Source of the DNA: an uncultured Prevotella sp.
GTDB lineage: Bacteria > Bacteroidota > Bacteroidia > Bacteroidales > Bacteroidaceae
NCBI GenBank assembly: GCA_900316565.1
Contig: ONDK01000001.1
Span: 32,664-96,663 of the forward strand
Direction of reading: 5' to 3'
Length of the DNA: 64,000 nucleotides
Below the pieces are notes generated by a model. The model was not told where the DNA came from, ran no database searches, and was given only the letters and a program-made list of their open reading frames with translations. Of this stretch, positions 46,896-55,620 are shown piece by piece (the stretch's first letter is position 1; each line of letters begins with the position of its first letter). The translations under genes and the position numbers were made by a program.

Positions 46896-47843
46896 TTACA
46901 GACAGTAGCCTATGTTAACAAGGAGACTTCCACTGCTTACGTGGTACTTTCCGTATGCGACATTAATCTTGAATCGCTCCAGGTTAAGTCCTGCACCCAA
47001 AGACAAACCAGCCATATGGCTCGACTCACTGTCATCACTGCCCTTTATCTTCATTTCATCGGTGCGCCTGAAGTTGTATCCACCACCTATCCAGAAGTTG
47101 TCCGACAAAAGGACATCGACTCCCAACTCGAGATGATGGGCGAACTTGTAATTGTAATGTGTGAGATCGACGAGTGTTGCCGACAGGCGGAGTGGGGAAT
47201 TGCCCAGTATTTTGGATACGCCGACCTGTAGGTCAACAGGCATCTTCTCATAAACGTCATCGTAAGCTTTGAGCTGTCCTCCGAGGTTCTTGGCCACTAC
47301 GGACACCGACCAGTTTGTCTCCGGCTCATACCAGTTGACGCCTAAGTCGACACCCATAGCAAGGGAGCTGTACGACCCCAAGGAAGAATAGATGAACTTT
47401 GCCGTTATTCCTCCGACGACATTCCTCAACAGGAGGTATGTAAAGGTACCACCAACGGCGATGTCGTTTGCTGTGAATGTACCGGTCTGTACATTGTTCT
47501 CGTCCACCTCCTTAATTGTGCCATAGTTGATGTACTGCGCTCCTGCTGCCCATGTCATTTTATCGTTGATGACGCGGTTGAAGGAGACGCTACCCATGTT
47601 CACGCCACTCATATAGTTCATGTAGTTCAGTCCAATGGTCTTATCGCTTACCGAAGCAGCTAGGGCAGGATTAGAGAAACCTAGCGACGGGTCATCCTCT
47701 ATGATGGTGATGTTGTCGCCTCCCAGCGCCGCGGCATGGGCGCTCACGGGAAGGCGGAGGAAGTTGTATTCGGTCTGACTTTCCTGACCATCGGCACATA
47801 TGGCAAAAATGGTTAACAGGAGAGTGAAAATGAGATTTTTCAT
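46896..47843 (-). CDS. porQ: Type IX secretion system protein PorQ
   Basis: A 315-residue outer-membrane beta-barrel of the PorV/PorQ group. The signal peptide is MKNLIFTLLLTIFAICADGQ. The mature part starts with the family block YNFLRLPVSAHAAALGGDNI, continues with DDPSLGFSNPAL, then beta strands with alternating aromatic residues to the C-terminal LVNIGYCL. PorQ is part of the type IX secretion and attachment machinery in P. gingivalis. No obvious T9SS C-terminal sorting domain is seen in the secreted proteins of this window. The neighbour cmk matches the P. gingivalis order. Confidence 0.9.
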   Translation of the reverse strand: MKNLIFTLLLTIFAICADGQESQTEYNFLRLPVSAHAAALGGDNITIIEDDPSLGFSNPALAASVSDKTIGLNYMNYMSGVNMGSVSFNRVINDKMTWAAGAQYINYGTIKEVDENNVQTGTFTANDIAVGGTFTYLLLRNVVGGITAKFIYSSLGSYSSLAMGVDLGVNWYEPETNWSVSVVAKNLGGQLKAYDDVYEKMPVDLQVGVSKILGNSPLRLSATLVDLTHYNYKFAHHLELGVDVLLSDNFWIGGGYNFRRTDEMKIKGSDDSESSHMAGLSLGAGLNLERFKINVAYGKYHVSSGSLLVNIGYCL

Positions 47844-47865
47844 TTAATGTATTTTAATTTATCGG

Positions 47866-47873
47866 CAAAGTTA
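47866..47873 (-). promoter_or_regulatory. -7 promoter element for porQ
   Basis: On the minus strand the bases read TAACTTTG, a full TAnnTTTG match 22 bases before the porQ ATG. Confidence 0.6.
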
Positions 47874-47896
47874 CTCATTTTTTCAAATATCTGTAT

Positions 47897-47904
47897 TACT
47901 TTTG
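47897..47904 (+). promoter_or_regulatory. -7 promoter element for the TonB-like gene
   Basis: TACTTTTG matches TAnnTTTG, divergent from the porQ element, 72 bases before the GTG start at 47977. No -33 TTTG is seen. Confidence 0.55.
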
Positions 47905-47976
47905 CCTAAACAAAGTAAACAGCATATAATTATTTATGCTATTTATAACGGAAAAATTGAGAGTCTATTGTGAACA

Positions 47977-48711
47977 GTGGAAATAAAGAAATCAAATAAG
48001 GCAAATATTGACAAGAAACGCTCCACGGGTTTCCTCCTCGGGCTTATTGTGGCCCTATCGATAGGTTTCACTGCCATGGAGATGAGCTTTGGTAAGCCGG
48101 ACAAGGAAGATATTGACGACAATATCCTTGACGACCTCGTGAAGAACATCGACCAGGCTCCTGCCGCCGACAAGGTGGAGAAGATGAGGACGGTAAAGAT
48201 TCCGGAGAAGGTCAACTTTGAGGCTCATGAGAAGAAGGTACCCAAGACCGTCGCTCCTAATCCCACTCTCGACAAGGTCGTAGTCAGCGATGAACAACAG
48301 TTCGAGCATCCTGACATGGACCGAAAAGTTGACGAGAAGAAGAAACCCGACGTAAAGATAGACCCGCCCGTGGACCCTATACCCTTGGAGCAGTTGAACA
48401 AAGGAGAGCGGACGGTCTCCGATACACCTGTTCCTCCTGGCGGGTGGGCCGACTTCGCCATGTGGGTAGACAAAAACCTTCAGTATCCACCCTCGGCGCG
48501 GTCGCGTAATATTGAAGGTAATGTGCTGGCAGGATTCAATGTGAACCCAGACGGCTCAGTCTCCGGCCTGCATATCGTGGGAAAAGCTGACCCAACACTA
48601 TCTGGAGAAGTCATGCGACTGCTCAGAACCATGCAGAAATGGAAACCAGGCATACAGAACGATGTACCGTGCAAGACGTATGTTGAACTGCCGTTTCTGT
48701 TCAAGTTATAG
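47977..48711 (+). CDS. TonB-like energy transducer with GTG start
   Basis: A 244-residue inner-membrane protein. A stop codon at 47971 and no ATG before the membrane segment make GTG 47977 the start. Domain order: short basic cytoplasmic tail, one membrane segment (about 17-34, GFLLGLIVALSIGFTAMEM), a long proline/lysine/acid-rich spacer (about 40-150, with DPPVDPIPLE), and a TonB C-terminal domain (about 160-244, PPSARSRNIEGNVLAGFNVN and LPFLFKL). TonB couples the proton force to outer-membrane receptors; Bacteroidetes have many such proteins. ExbB/ExbD are not adjacent. Confidence 0.88.
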   Translation: MEIKKSNKANIDKKRSTGFLLGLIVALSIGFTAMEMSFGKPDKEDIDDNILDDLVKNIDQAPAADKVEKMRTVKIPEKVNFEAHEKKVPKTVAPNPTLDKVVVSDEQQFEHPDMDRKVDEKKKPDVKIDPPVDPIPLEQLNKGERTVSDTPVPPGGWADFAMWVDKNLQYPPSARSRNIEGNVLAGFNVNPDGSVSGLHIVGKADPTLSGEVMRLLRTMQKWKPGIQNDVPCKTYVELPFLFKL

Positions 48712-48733
48712 ATGGTGACAGACTGATATTAGG

Positions 48734-48758
48734 ACTCTATAACTGGGAGTTATATAGT
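48734..48758 (+). other. Imperfect hairpin after the TonB-like gene
   Basis: TATAACT (48738-48744) pairs with AGTTATA (48748-48754), extended outward by ACT/AGT past one mismatch, with a GGG loop. No T run follows. It may stabilise or end the tonB-like transcript; evidence is slight. Confidence 0.3.
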
Positions 48759-48885
48759 TACATTGAGAGTAAACTTTAATATTAAAAATAACATTAGAAA
48801 ACAAAATCCCAAACCAATCACCCCGACGACTGTTGTCAGACCGGAATATGGTGGCTCAGATGCAGAGTGAAAGAGGGTAAACATT

Positions 48886-49857
48886 ATGACAGCTGATGAA
48901 ATCCTAACAATGTTCAACGACTATATCGCGGCATTACCTTACGAGCGTAAGCCCGCCAGTCTCTATGACCCTATACGCTATGTGCTCTCCATGGGCGGCA
49001 AGCGAATACGTCCTACTCTTATGCTCTTATCGTACAACTTGTTCAAGGACGACCCGGAGTCGATACTTTCGTCAGCTTGTGCGTTGGAAACGTACCATAA
49101 CTATACTCTCCTACACGATGACCTTATGGACAAGGCTCCGCTGCGCCGTGGCCATAAGACCGTTCATGAGAAGTGGAACGCCAATGTCGCCATCCTCTCT
49201 GGCGACTCTATGCTTGTCCTCGCCTATCAGCGTATGCTCCAGTGCCGAGAAAACAAGATGAAGCCTGTACTGGATCTCTTTACGGAGACTGCCCTGGAGA
49301 TTGGCGAGGGTCAGCAGTATGACATGGAGTTTGAGACCCGCACAGATGTCATGGAGGAAGAATATATTGAGATGATACGTCTGAAGACAAGTGTCCTCCT
49401 AGCATGTGCTATGAAGATTGGCGCCATCCTCGCTGACGCCCCTGAGGAGGATGCTGAAAACCTGTATAAGTTTGGTGAGCAGATAGGATTGGCCTTCCAG
49501 CTTCAAGACGACTACCTCGATGTCTATGGTAATACGGCCACCTTTGGAAAGGCTATTGGCGGTGACATCCTCTCAAATAAGAAGACGTTCATGCTTATCA
49601 ATGCTTTCAACCATGCTGACGACTGTCAGCGAAAGGAACTGATGCGATGGATTACGGCGACGGACTTTGACCCGAAGGAGAAGATTGCCGCCGTGACGGA
49701 CCTGTATAACAAGATGGGTATAGACAAACTGGCCATAGAGAAGATAAACTGTTATTTCGAACAGGGCCGCAAGTATCTTGACTCGGTGACGGTGCCGACA
49801 GAGCGGAAAACGGAGCTGGAGAGGTATACCGACAAGATGATGCACCGGGAGAAATAA
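48886..49857 (+). CDS. Polyprenyl diphosphate synthase
   Basis: A 323-residue trans-isoprenyl synthase. The first Asp-rich motif is LLHDDLMDKAPLRRG near residue 82 (DDLMD) and the second FQLQDDYLDVYG near residue 208 (DDYLD). GGKRIRPTLML is the substrate-binding block. These define the IspA/IspB family of cytoplasmic enzymes that chain isopentenyl units. Chain length cannot be read safely from the sequence. It is 31 bases ahead of tatD-like, likely one operon. Confidence 0.92.
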   Translation: MTADEILTMFNDYIAALPYERKPASLYDPIRYVLSMGGKRIRPTLMLLSYNLFKDDPESILSSACALETYHNYTLLHDDLMDKAPLRRGHKTVHEKWNANVAILSGDSMLVLAYQRMLQCRENKMKPVLDLFTETALEIGEGQQYDMEFETRTDVMEEEYIEMIRLKTSVLLACAMKIGAILADAPEEDAENLYKFGEQIGLAFQLQDDYLDVYGNTATFGKAIGGDILSNKKTFMLINAFNHADDCQRKELMRWITATDFDPKEKIAAVTDLYNKMGIDKLAIEKINCYFEQGRKYLDSVTVPTERKTELERYTDKMMHREK

Positions 49858-49888
49858 CGGGGGAAGACCTAATAAAATTTATATCTTT

Positions 49889-50788
49889 ATGACTATTGAC
49901 AAGAATAATGACCTTACTGTCTCTTCCGTTGATTTTTTCACTGATGGTGGTGACCACGCTATCTCAATCATCGACACACATGCGCATTTGGACGGACCAG
50001 AGTTCAAGGATGATATCGACAACGTCATCGCCAGAGCCAGGGAAGTTGGGATAGGGAAGATTTTTGTCCCAGCCATCGACAAGACCAGCATCAGCTCGGT
50101 GCCGACGTTATGCTCGCGTTATCCGGGATACCTATATCCGATGATGGGTCTACAGCCGGAAGAGGTCAAGGACGACTATCTCGACGTGTTGGAGTTGATG
50201 CACGACGAACTCTTCTCCAACGTACAGATGTTCAAGGACAAGGAGACATATTACGATGATAATCTACATGTATCGAGATATATAGCAGTAGGGGAGGTGG
50301 GACTTGATTTCTACTGGTCCCGTGACTATGAAAAGCAACAGTTGAATGCTTTTGAGAAACAGATGCAATGGTCCATGGAGACGCGCCTTCCGTTGATGAT
50401 TCATTGCCGGAAGGCGCAGAATGAGCTTCTCAGAATGATGAAACCGTATATCCACGAGCTTCCTGGTGGCGTTTTCCATTGTTTTACGGGAAACCAGAAG
50501 GAGGCGGAGCGCTATCTTGAATTCCCAAATTTCGTGCTCGGCATTGGCGGTGTGTCCACTTTTAAGAGCTCCCATTTGCGGGAGGATCTGCCGGCATCGG
50601 TGCCGTTGAACCGCATTGTCCTCGAAACCGACTGCCCTTATATGGCACCAGTCCCACATCGAGGGGAACGTAACGAGAGTAGCTTCGTTGTTGAGGTCAT
50701 GCACACCCTCGCCAAGGCATACGGAGTCAGTGACGAGGAGGTAGCGCGTCAGACAAATAATAATGTCAGGCGTGTATTCGGGATTTAA
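49889..50788 (+). CDS. TatD-family metal-dependent hydrolase
   Basis: A 299-residue TIM-barrel nuclease-like protein. The metal ligands are in DTHAHLD (HxH), GEVGLDFYW, LMIHCRKAQ, GVFHCFTG, and VLETDCPYMAP. TatD proteins of bacteria show 3'-5' exonuclease activity on DNA or RNA. A 27-residue N-terminal lead (MTIDKNNDLTVSSVDFFTDG…) precedes the barrel and is longer than usual. The gene ends 4 bases before the convergent uvrB stop. Confidence 0.93.
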   Translation: MTIDKNNDLTVSSVDFFTDGGDHAISIIDTHAHLDGPEFKDDIDNVIARAREVGIGKIFVPAIDKTSISSVPTLCSRYPGYLYPMMGLQPEEVKDDYLDVLELMHDELFSNVQMFKDKETYYDDNLHVSRYIAVGEVGLDFYWSRDYEKQQLNAFEKQMQWSMETRLPLMIHCRKAQNELLRMMKPYIHELPGGVFHCFTGNQKEAERYLEFPNFVLGIGGVSTFKSSHLREDLPASVPLNRIVLETDCPYMAPVPHRGERNESSFVVEVMHTLAKAYGVSDEEVARQTNNNVRRVFGI

Positions 50789-50792
50789 TGCG

Positions 50793-52832
50793 CTATTTTA
50801 ATTCTAGTTCTTTCTGAAGCCGTACTATCTCATCACGATACTGTGCGGCCTGGAGGAAATCGAGGTTCTTTGCCGCCTGCTTCATCAGTTCCATGGTGCG
50901 CGCTATGCTCTTTTCCAGTTGTGGACGAGTCATGTGCTTCACAATTGGATCAGCAGCAAAGGCAGTATTCTCGGGCGGTTCCTGATAAGCCACAGGCTTC
51001 TTCACAGCCGTCTGATAAGATGTCTCTGCCGACGGTGCCTCTGTAGGAAGGGTGTTGTGGATAGCCTTGACAATCTGCTTGGGAGTGATATGGTGCAATT
51101 CGTTATATTTCAACTGGATAGTACGCCGGCGGTTGGTCTCGTCGATGGTCTTCTGCATACTGTCCGTAATGGTATCGGCATACATTATTACTTTTCCATT
51201 GACATTGCGGGCCGCACGTCCGGCTGTCTGAGTGAGACTGCGGTGTGAGCGAAGGAAACCTTCCTTGTCGGCATCAAGGATAGCCACCAACGAAACCTCC
51301 GGAAGGTCGAGGCCCTCACGAAGAAGGTTCACGCCGACAAGCACATCATAGACTCCGGCACGGAAGTCGTTGAGAATTTTCACACGGTCGAGACCAGCAA
51401 CATCACTGTGGATGTAAGCAGTCCGAACATCGTGATTAAGAAGATATTCAGTAAGCTCCTCAGCCATACGCTTCGTCAGGGTCGTCACCAGTACGCGCTC
51501 CTCCCGTTCCGTACGGTCCTCAATCTCGTTCATCAGGTCGTCAATCTGGTTTTCCGATGGACGTACCTCTATCTCCGGGTCCAACAGTCCTGTAGGACGG
51601 ATGAGCTGTTCTACAACGACGCCCTCTGCCTCGCGCAACTCGTAGTCGGCAGGTGTAGCACTTACATAGATGACCTGGTTAATAAGACTGTGGAACTCTT
51701 CGAATTTCAACGGACGGTTGTCAAAGGCTGCGGGCAGACGGAAACCATATTCCACGAGGTTCCGCTTCCTTGCCCTGTCCCCACCGTACATAGCGTTTAT
51801 CTGTGGGACACTGACATGGCTCTCGTCGATAACCATAAGGTAATCCTTGGGGAAAAAATCGAGAAGGCAGTACGGTCTCTCTCCGGCCTTGCGGCCGTCA
51901 AAATACCGACTATAATTCTCTATGCCGGAGCAATGACCGAGTTCCTTAATCATTTCTATGTCATATTCCACACGTTCCTTAATACGCTGGGCTTTGATAT
52001 TATCGCCCTGCTCCTTAAAGAAGTCCACTTGCTTTACTAAGTCGTCCTGTATATCTCTAATGGCAATCTCGGTCTGTTCCTTTGAGGTAACGAAGAGGTT
52101 GGCCGGATAAATCTCATACTCGTCGAAGGAGGCCATGCGGTGGAAGGTTACATTGTCGACTTCCTCGATGGAATCAATCTCATCATCCCACCATGTCACA
52201 CGAAGGACGTTGTCGCTGTAGGCCATGGCAATGTCGACGGTCTCGCCTTTCACGCGGAAGTTACCACGCTGCAGGTCCACGTCATTCCTAACATAGAGGG
52301 CATCGACAAGCCTTCTCAGAAAGACGTTCCTGTCCAATATCTCGCCTTTCCGAATTCTTATGACACTCGACTGCATAGCCACAGGACCGCCCATACCATA
52401 GATGCACGATACGGAGGATACCACGATGACATCCTTACGGCCGGAGAGTAGGGCAGAGACAGCCGAGAGACGCAACTTGTCTATCTCATCATTGATAGCA
52501 AGGTCCTTCTCTATGTATGTGTCGGTAGAAGGAAGGTATGCCTCCGGCTGATAGTAGTCATAATATGAGACATAGTATTCTACGGCATTGTCAGGGAAAA
52601 AGCCTTTCATTTCCTCGTATAACTGTGCCGCAAGAGTCTTATTATGGCTTAAGATAAGGGTGGGCTTGTTGACCTCTGCAATAACGTTGGCAACGGTGAA
52701 CGTCTTGCCGGAGCCGGTTACACCGAGGAGAACCTGACTCTTGTCCCCCCTGCGGATGCCGTCGGCAAGCTCCTTTATAGCTTCCGGCTGATCGCCTGTC
52801 GGTTTGTACTTTGATGTGAGTTTAAATTCCAT
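50793..52832 (-). CDS. uvrB: Excinuclease ABC subunit B
   Basis: A 679-residue helicase-like damage-verification subunit of nucleotide excision repair. Walker A is GVTGSGKTFTVANV (about 38-52). The beta-hairpin that clamps DNA reads YYVSYYDYYQPEAYLPSTDT. DESHVSVPQ is the Walker B region, and SLTQTAGRAARN is motif VI. The last 40 residues form a UVR domain that binds UvrC or UvrA. A -7 box lies 9 bases before the ATG, so the leader is very short. It is a single gene convergent with tatD-like. Confidence 0.97.
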   Translation of the reverse strand: MEFKLTSKYKPTGDQPEAIKELADGIRRGDKSQVLLGVTGSGKTFTVANVIAEVNKPTLILSHNKTLAAQLYEEMKGFFPDNAVEYYVSYYDYYQPEAYLPSTDTYIEKDLAINDEIDKLRLSAVSALLSGRKDVIVVSSVSCIYGMGGPVAMQSSVIRIRKGEILDRNVFLRRLVDALYVRNDVDLQRGNFRVKGETVDIAMAYSDNVLRVTWWDDEIDSIEEVDNVTFHRMASFDEYEIYPANLFVTSKEQTEIAIRDIQDDLVKQVDFFKEQGDNIKAQRIKERVEYDIEMIKELGHCSGIENYSRYFDGRKAGERPYCLLDFFPKDYLMVIDESHVSVPQINAMYGGDRARKRNLVEYGFRLPAAFDNRPLKFEEFHSLINQVIYVSATPADYELREAEGVVVEQLIRPTGLLDPEIEVRPSENQIDDLMNEIEDRTEREERVLVTTLTKRMAEELTEYLLNHDVRTAYIHSDVAGLDRVKILNDFRAGVYDVLVGVNLLREGLDLPEVSLVAILDADKEGFLRSHRSLTQTAGRAARNVNGKVIMYADTITDSMQKTIDETNRRRTIQLKYNELHHITPKQIVKAIHNTLPTEAPSAETSYQTAVKKPVAYQEPPENTAFAADPIVKHMTRPQLEKSIARTMELMKQAAKNLDFLQAAQYRDEIVRLQKELELK

Positions 52833-52840
52833 AGAGCATG

Positions 52841-52848
52841 CAAAGATA
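52841..52848 (-). promoter_or_regulatory. -7 promoter element for uvrB
   Basis: On the minus strand the bases read TATCTTTG, a full TAnnTTTG match only 9 bases before the ATG; if used, the message would be almost leaderless. Confidence 0.5.
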
Positions 52849-52909
52849 CTAAAAATATAGTTTCATGATATAGAAAATCGTGATTTTTTGCTAAAATTAG
52901 CCTTCTTGT

Positions 52910-52940
52910 TTTGGCGTTAAAGGAATAATGTGTAACTTTG
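52910..52940 (+). promoter_or_regulatory. Full Bacteroidetes promoter for bamD-rpoZ-DUF4293
   Basis: TTTG (52910-52913), 19 bases, then TAACTTTG (52933-52940) match the consensus exactly. An in-frame ATG at 52928 lies inside the promoter and cannot be the start, so ATG 52964 is used. Confidence 0.85.
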
Positions 52941-52963
52941 CATTTCAAAGTGTGATTTTCAAT

Positions 52964-53794
52964 ATGTTTAAACGGTTTAGATATATCCCTCTTGCAGCCT
53001 TGGTTATGCTCATGACCAGTTGTGCTCATGAATACAACCAGGTTTACAAGTCGTCAGATTATAACTATCGATATGAGTTTGCAAAAGAGTGCTTCGCTAA
53101 CGGGAAGTACACTTTTGCAGTGCCATTGCTCCAAGACCTGGTTACTGTGAAAAAGGGAACTGCTGATGCGCAGGAGTGCCTATACATGCTGGCCATGGCG
53201 GAGTATGGTATGAAAGACTATGAGGCGGCTTCCGAGACTTTTAAAAAGTACTACCAGAGCTATCCACGTGGCTATTATGCGGAGATGGCATCGTTCTATG
53301 TGGGACAAAGCTTATATATGAGTACTCCGGAGCCAAGACTCGACCAGAGTCAGACCGTTGCGGCTATTGCTGCCTTCCAGGAGTATCGTGACCTCTTCCC
53401 GGACGGGAAGCTGAAGGGCACCGCCGAGGAACGCCTCATGGAACTTCAGGACAAGCTGATTACAAAAGAGTACCTCAGTGCGAAGCTGTACTATAATCTC
53501 GGCTCATACTTTGGAAACTGCACCAGTGGCGGAAACAATTATGAGGCTTGTATCATCACGGCACAGAACGCCCTTAACGACTATCCGTATTCCTCTATGC
53601 GTGAGGATTTCTCCGTGCTTATCATGAAGAGTAAGTTCGAACTTGCACAGATGAGTGTAGAGTCGAAGAAGGTGCAGCGCTATCAGGATGCAGAGGATGA
53701 GTGCTATGGATTCATCAACGAGTATCCGGACAGCAAGGAACGTTCCACCGCTGAGAAGTATATTGCAAAATGTAAAGAATTCACGAAAGACTAA
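52964..53794 (+). CDS. bamD: Outer-membrane assembly lipoprotein BamD
   Basis: A 276-residue lipoprotein of the BAM complex that folds outer-membrane proteins. The N-terminus has a signal peptide ending in the lipobox LMTSC (Cys at about residue 19). TPR-type repeats follow: FAKECFANGKYTFAVPLLQD, YEAASETFKKYYQSYPRGYY, and VAAIAAFQEYRDLFP are the typical BamD repeat sequences. It leads an operon with rpoZ (11 bases) and DUF4293, an arrangement common in Bacteroidales. Confidence 0.9.
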   Translation: MFKRFRYIPLAALVMLMTSCAHEYNQVYKSSDYNYRYEFAKECFANGKYTFAVPLLQDLVTVKKGTADAQECLYMLAMAEYGMKDYEAASETFKKYYQSYPRGYYAEMASFYVGQSLYMSTPEPRLDQSQTVAAIAAFQEYRDLFPDGKLKGTAEERLMELQDKLITKEYLSAKLYYNLGSYFGNCTSGGNNYEACIITAQNALNDYPYSSMREDFSVLIMKSKFELAQMSVESKKVQRYQDAEDECYGFINEYPDSKERSTAEKYIAKCKEFTKD

Positions 53795-53805
53795 TTATAT
53801 TAAAA

Positions 53806-54144
53806 ATGGATTATAAGAAATCAAAAGCACCGGTAAACACCGTTACACGTGACCTCCCAGACCTTTGGAAGGAGACGGGCAACATTTATGAGTCAGTTGC
53901 AATCATTGCCAAGCGCGCCAATCAGATCTCTGTAGAGATCAAGCAGGACCTGAGCAAGAAGCTCGCTGAGTTTGCTTCATACAATGATACCTTGGAAGAG
54001 GTTTTTGAAAACCGTGAGCAGATAGAGATTAGCCGTTACTATGAGAAGCTGCCGAAGCCAACACTGCTGGCAACGCAGGAATTCGTTGATGGCAACATCT
54101 ACTGGCGCGATCCGTCGAAAGACAACCAGGAGGAGGAGAACTAA
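53806..54144 (+). CDS. rpoZ: RNA polymerase omega-like subunit (Rpb6 family)
   Basis: A 112-residue protein that helps assemble RNA polymerase. GNIYESVAIIAKRANQISVE (about 28-47) matches the omega/Rpb6 conserved helix. The length is normal for Bacteroidetes, and the C-terminal part differs from E. coli omega. It sits between bamD and the DUF4293 gene, with its stop overlapping the next ATG by one base. Confidence 0.85.
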   Translation: MDYKKSKAPVNTVTRDLPDLWKETGNIYESVAIIAKRANQISVEIKQDLSKKLAEFASYNDTLEEVFENREQIEISRYYEKLPKPTLLATQEFVDGNIYWRDPSKDNQEEEN

Positions 54145-54593
54145 TGTGGCAGCGTAAGCAGACACTGTTTCTCTTTTGCTCTGTCATTGCGATAGCCATC
54201 TGTCTTTTTGAGCCAATAGGCATTGCCTATACCAACACTGGCATAGGTGAAGGCCATCTTATGATGAACCTTGACTTCAATGGCATTAGCAACGCGGACA
54301 CCATACCAGCATGGCCTCTGTTTGTCTTTGCAACTGCGACAGGAGTGCTCTCTGTATTTGGCATCTTCCTGTATCACAACCGTAAGACACAGATGGCGGT
54401 ATGTACATGGGCAATGCTCGCCGACCTCGTTTGGTATGTTTATTATATACTGTTCTTCGTTCTTTCTAATCTGGATATGCATATACGCTTCGCAGCATGT
54501 CTTCCACTCGTATCATGTATTTTCCTATGGCTGGCCAAGAAAGGCATCAAGAATGATGAAGATTTGGTAAAGAGCATGGACAGAATAAGATAA
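54144..54593 (+). CDS. DUF4293-type membrane protein
   Basis: A 149-residue integral membrane protein with about four segments: 7-27 (LFLFCSVIAIAICLFEPIGI), 54-75 (LFVFATATGVLSVFGIFLY), 82-104 (VCTWAMLADLVWYVYYILFF), and 112-131 (CLPLVSCIFLWLA). The pattern matches the Bacteroidetes family DUF4293, of unknown function. It is the last gene of the bamD operon. Confidence 0.85.
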   Translation: MWQRKQTLFLFCSVIAIAICLFEPIGIAYTNTGIGEGHLMMNLDFNGISNADTIPAWPLFVFATATGVLSVFGIFLYHNRKTQMAVCTWAMLADLVWYVYYILFFVLSNLDMHIRFAACLPLVSCIFLWLAKKGIKNDEDLVKSMDRIR

Positions 54594-54641
54594 ACGGATT
54601 AGACTTACTGTTTTCCTTTTAAAGAAACTATAGTTTTACAT

Positions 54642-54690
54642 AAAAACTCCTATGGCTTTACAAGACAAAACCATAGGAGTTTTTCTTTTA
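54642..54690. terminator. Bidirectional terminator
   Basis: AAAAACTCCTATGG (54642-54655) pairs with CCATAGGAGTTTTT (54671-54684), 14 bp with a 15-base loop. A T run closes both strands, so it can end the bamD operon from the left and nudC from the right. Confidence 0.9.
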
Positions 54691-54717
54691 TTATTGTTTC
54701 TTACTCTCCCTGAGCTG

Positions 54718-55524
54718 TTACTCCTTTGTCTTATCAGAGTTAACAATCCAGTCATCAAGAATTTTACGGGCTATGGATAACTTCTCAGGTATGGTCGGGA
54801 GGCTGTCCTTTGTGAACCATGAACCTTTGGAAAGCTCAGAGCGTTGCAGGTGTATGTCGCCGGCAACATAATCCGCATTGTATCCGACCATCAGACCGCA
54901 GGGGTAGGGCCAGGGCTGTGAGCCAAAGTAACGGAGGTTAGTTATCGTCAGGCCAGTCTCCTCCATCACTTCCCGGTGGACAGCCTCTTCAAGTGTTTCA
55001 CCAGTCTCCACGAAACCAGCGACAAGGCCATAGAAGTCGCCTTTGAAATTCCGGGCATGGACGAGCAGGACTTCGTCTCCCTTGTGTATAAGAACGATTA
55101 TGGCCGTGGCCAGTTGTGGCCAGACTTCCTTTCCGCAGTTGGGACAACGTTTCGAGATGTCAGTATGTATCTTCATCGGTGCACCGCAGACTCCACAATA
55201 TTGTGTATTGTGGTCCCAATACAGTATCTCCCAGCACTTGCCTGCCTTCAGATACAGTTCTCTCGTCAGTTTATAATATGACTTTCTGAGGGGGCAGAAC
55301 TCAAAGTTTGCGTCCTTGAAACTTTCTGTGCAGTCTTCAACCTGCAATGGGTCGTCAACCATTACCGTTTTCACCTCAGTCTCATCGTCCATCGGTGTGA
55401 TGTTGTGGAGGTGCTGCCATTCATTGAGCTTTATGGGGCAGGTATCAGCCTGTGGAATGGTGTATGTGCCGTCTGGCAATTTCTGGAGCACGAGGTCGTT
55501 TCTGCAAAATATGAAAAAGTACAT
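54718..55524 (-). CDS. nudC: NAD(P)H pyrophosphatase / NAD-decapping Nudix hydrolase
   Basis: A 268-residue NudC-type enzyme that splits NADH and removes NAD caps from RNA (known for E. coli NudC). A GTG at 55530 is in frame, but ATG 55524 was chosen. A zinc ribbon (YCGVCGAPM then RCPNCGKEV, about 107-135) precedes the Nudix box GFVETGETLEEAVHREVMEE (about 172-191). The SQPWPYP motif that sets NudC apart from other Nudix enzymes is present. It is the last gene of the minus-strand group before the two-way terminator. Confidence 0.93.
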   Translation of the reverse strand: MYFFIFCRNDLVLQKLPDGTYTIPQADTCPIKLNEWQHLHNITPMDDETEVKTVMVDDPLQVEDCTESFKDANFEFCPLRKSYYKLTRELYLKAGKCWEILYWDHNTQYCGVCGAPMKIHTDISKRCPNCGKEVWPQLATAIIVLIHKGDEVLLVHARNFKGDFYGLVAGFVETGETLEEAVHREVMEETGLTITNLRYFGSQPWPYPCGLMVGYNADYVAGDIHLQRSELSKGSWFTKDSLPTIPEKLSIARKILDDWIVNSDKTKE

Positions 55525-55620
55525 GTTCACTTTAGTTAAAATCTATTACCTGAACTCATTGCCAATAAACAAGCATATATCGTCATTGGCATTATTTCCT
55601 CCAATTATAATCGGTCCGTT

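Noticed and set aside
52928-52963. bamD start at 52928
   Set aside because: That ATG lies inside the promoter, upstream of the -7 box end; the lipoprotein signal starts at 52964.
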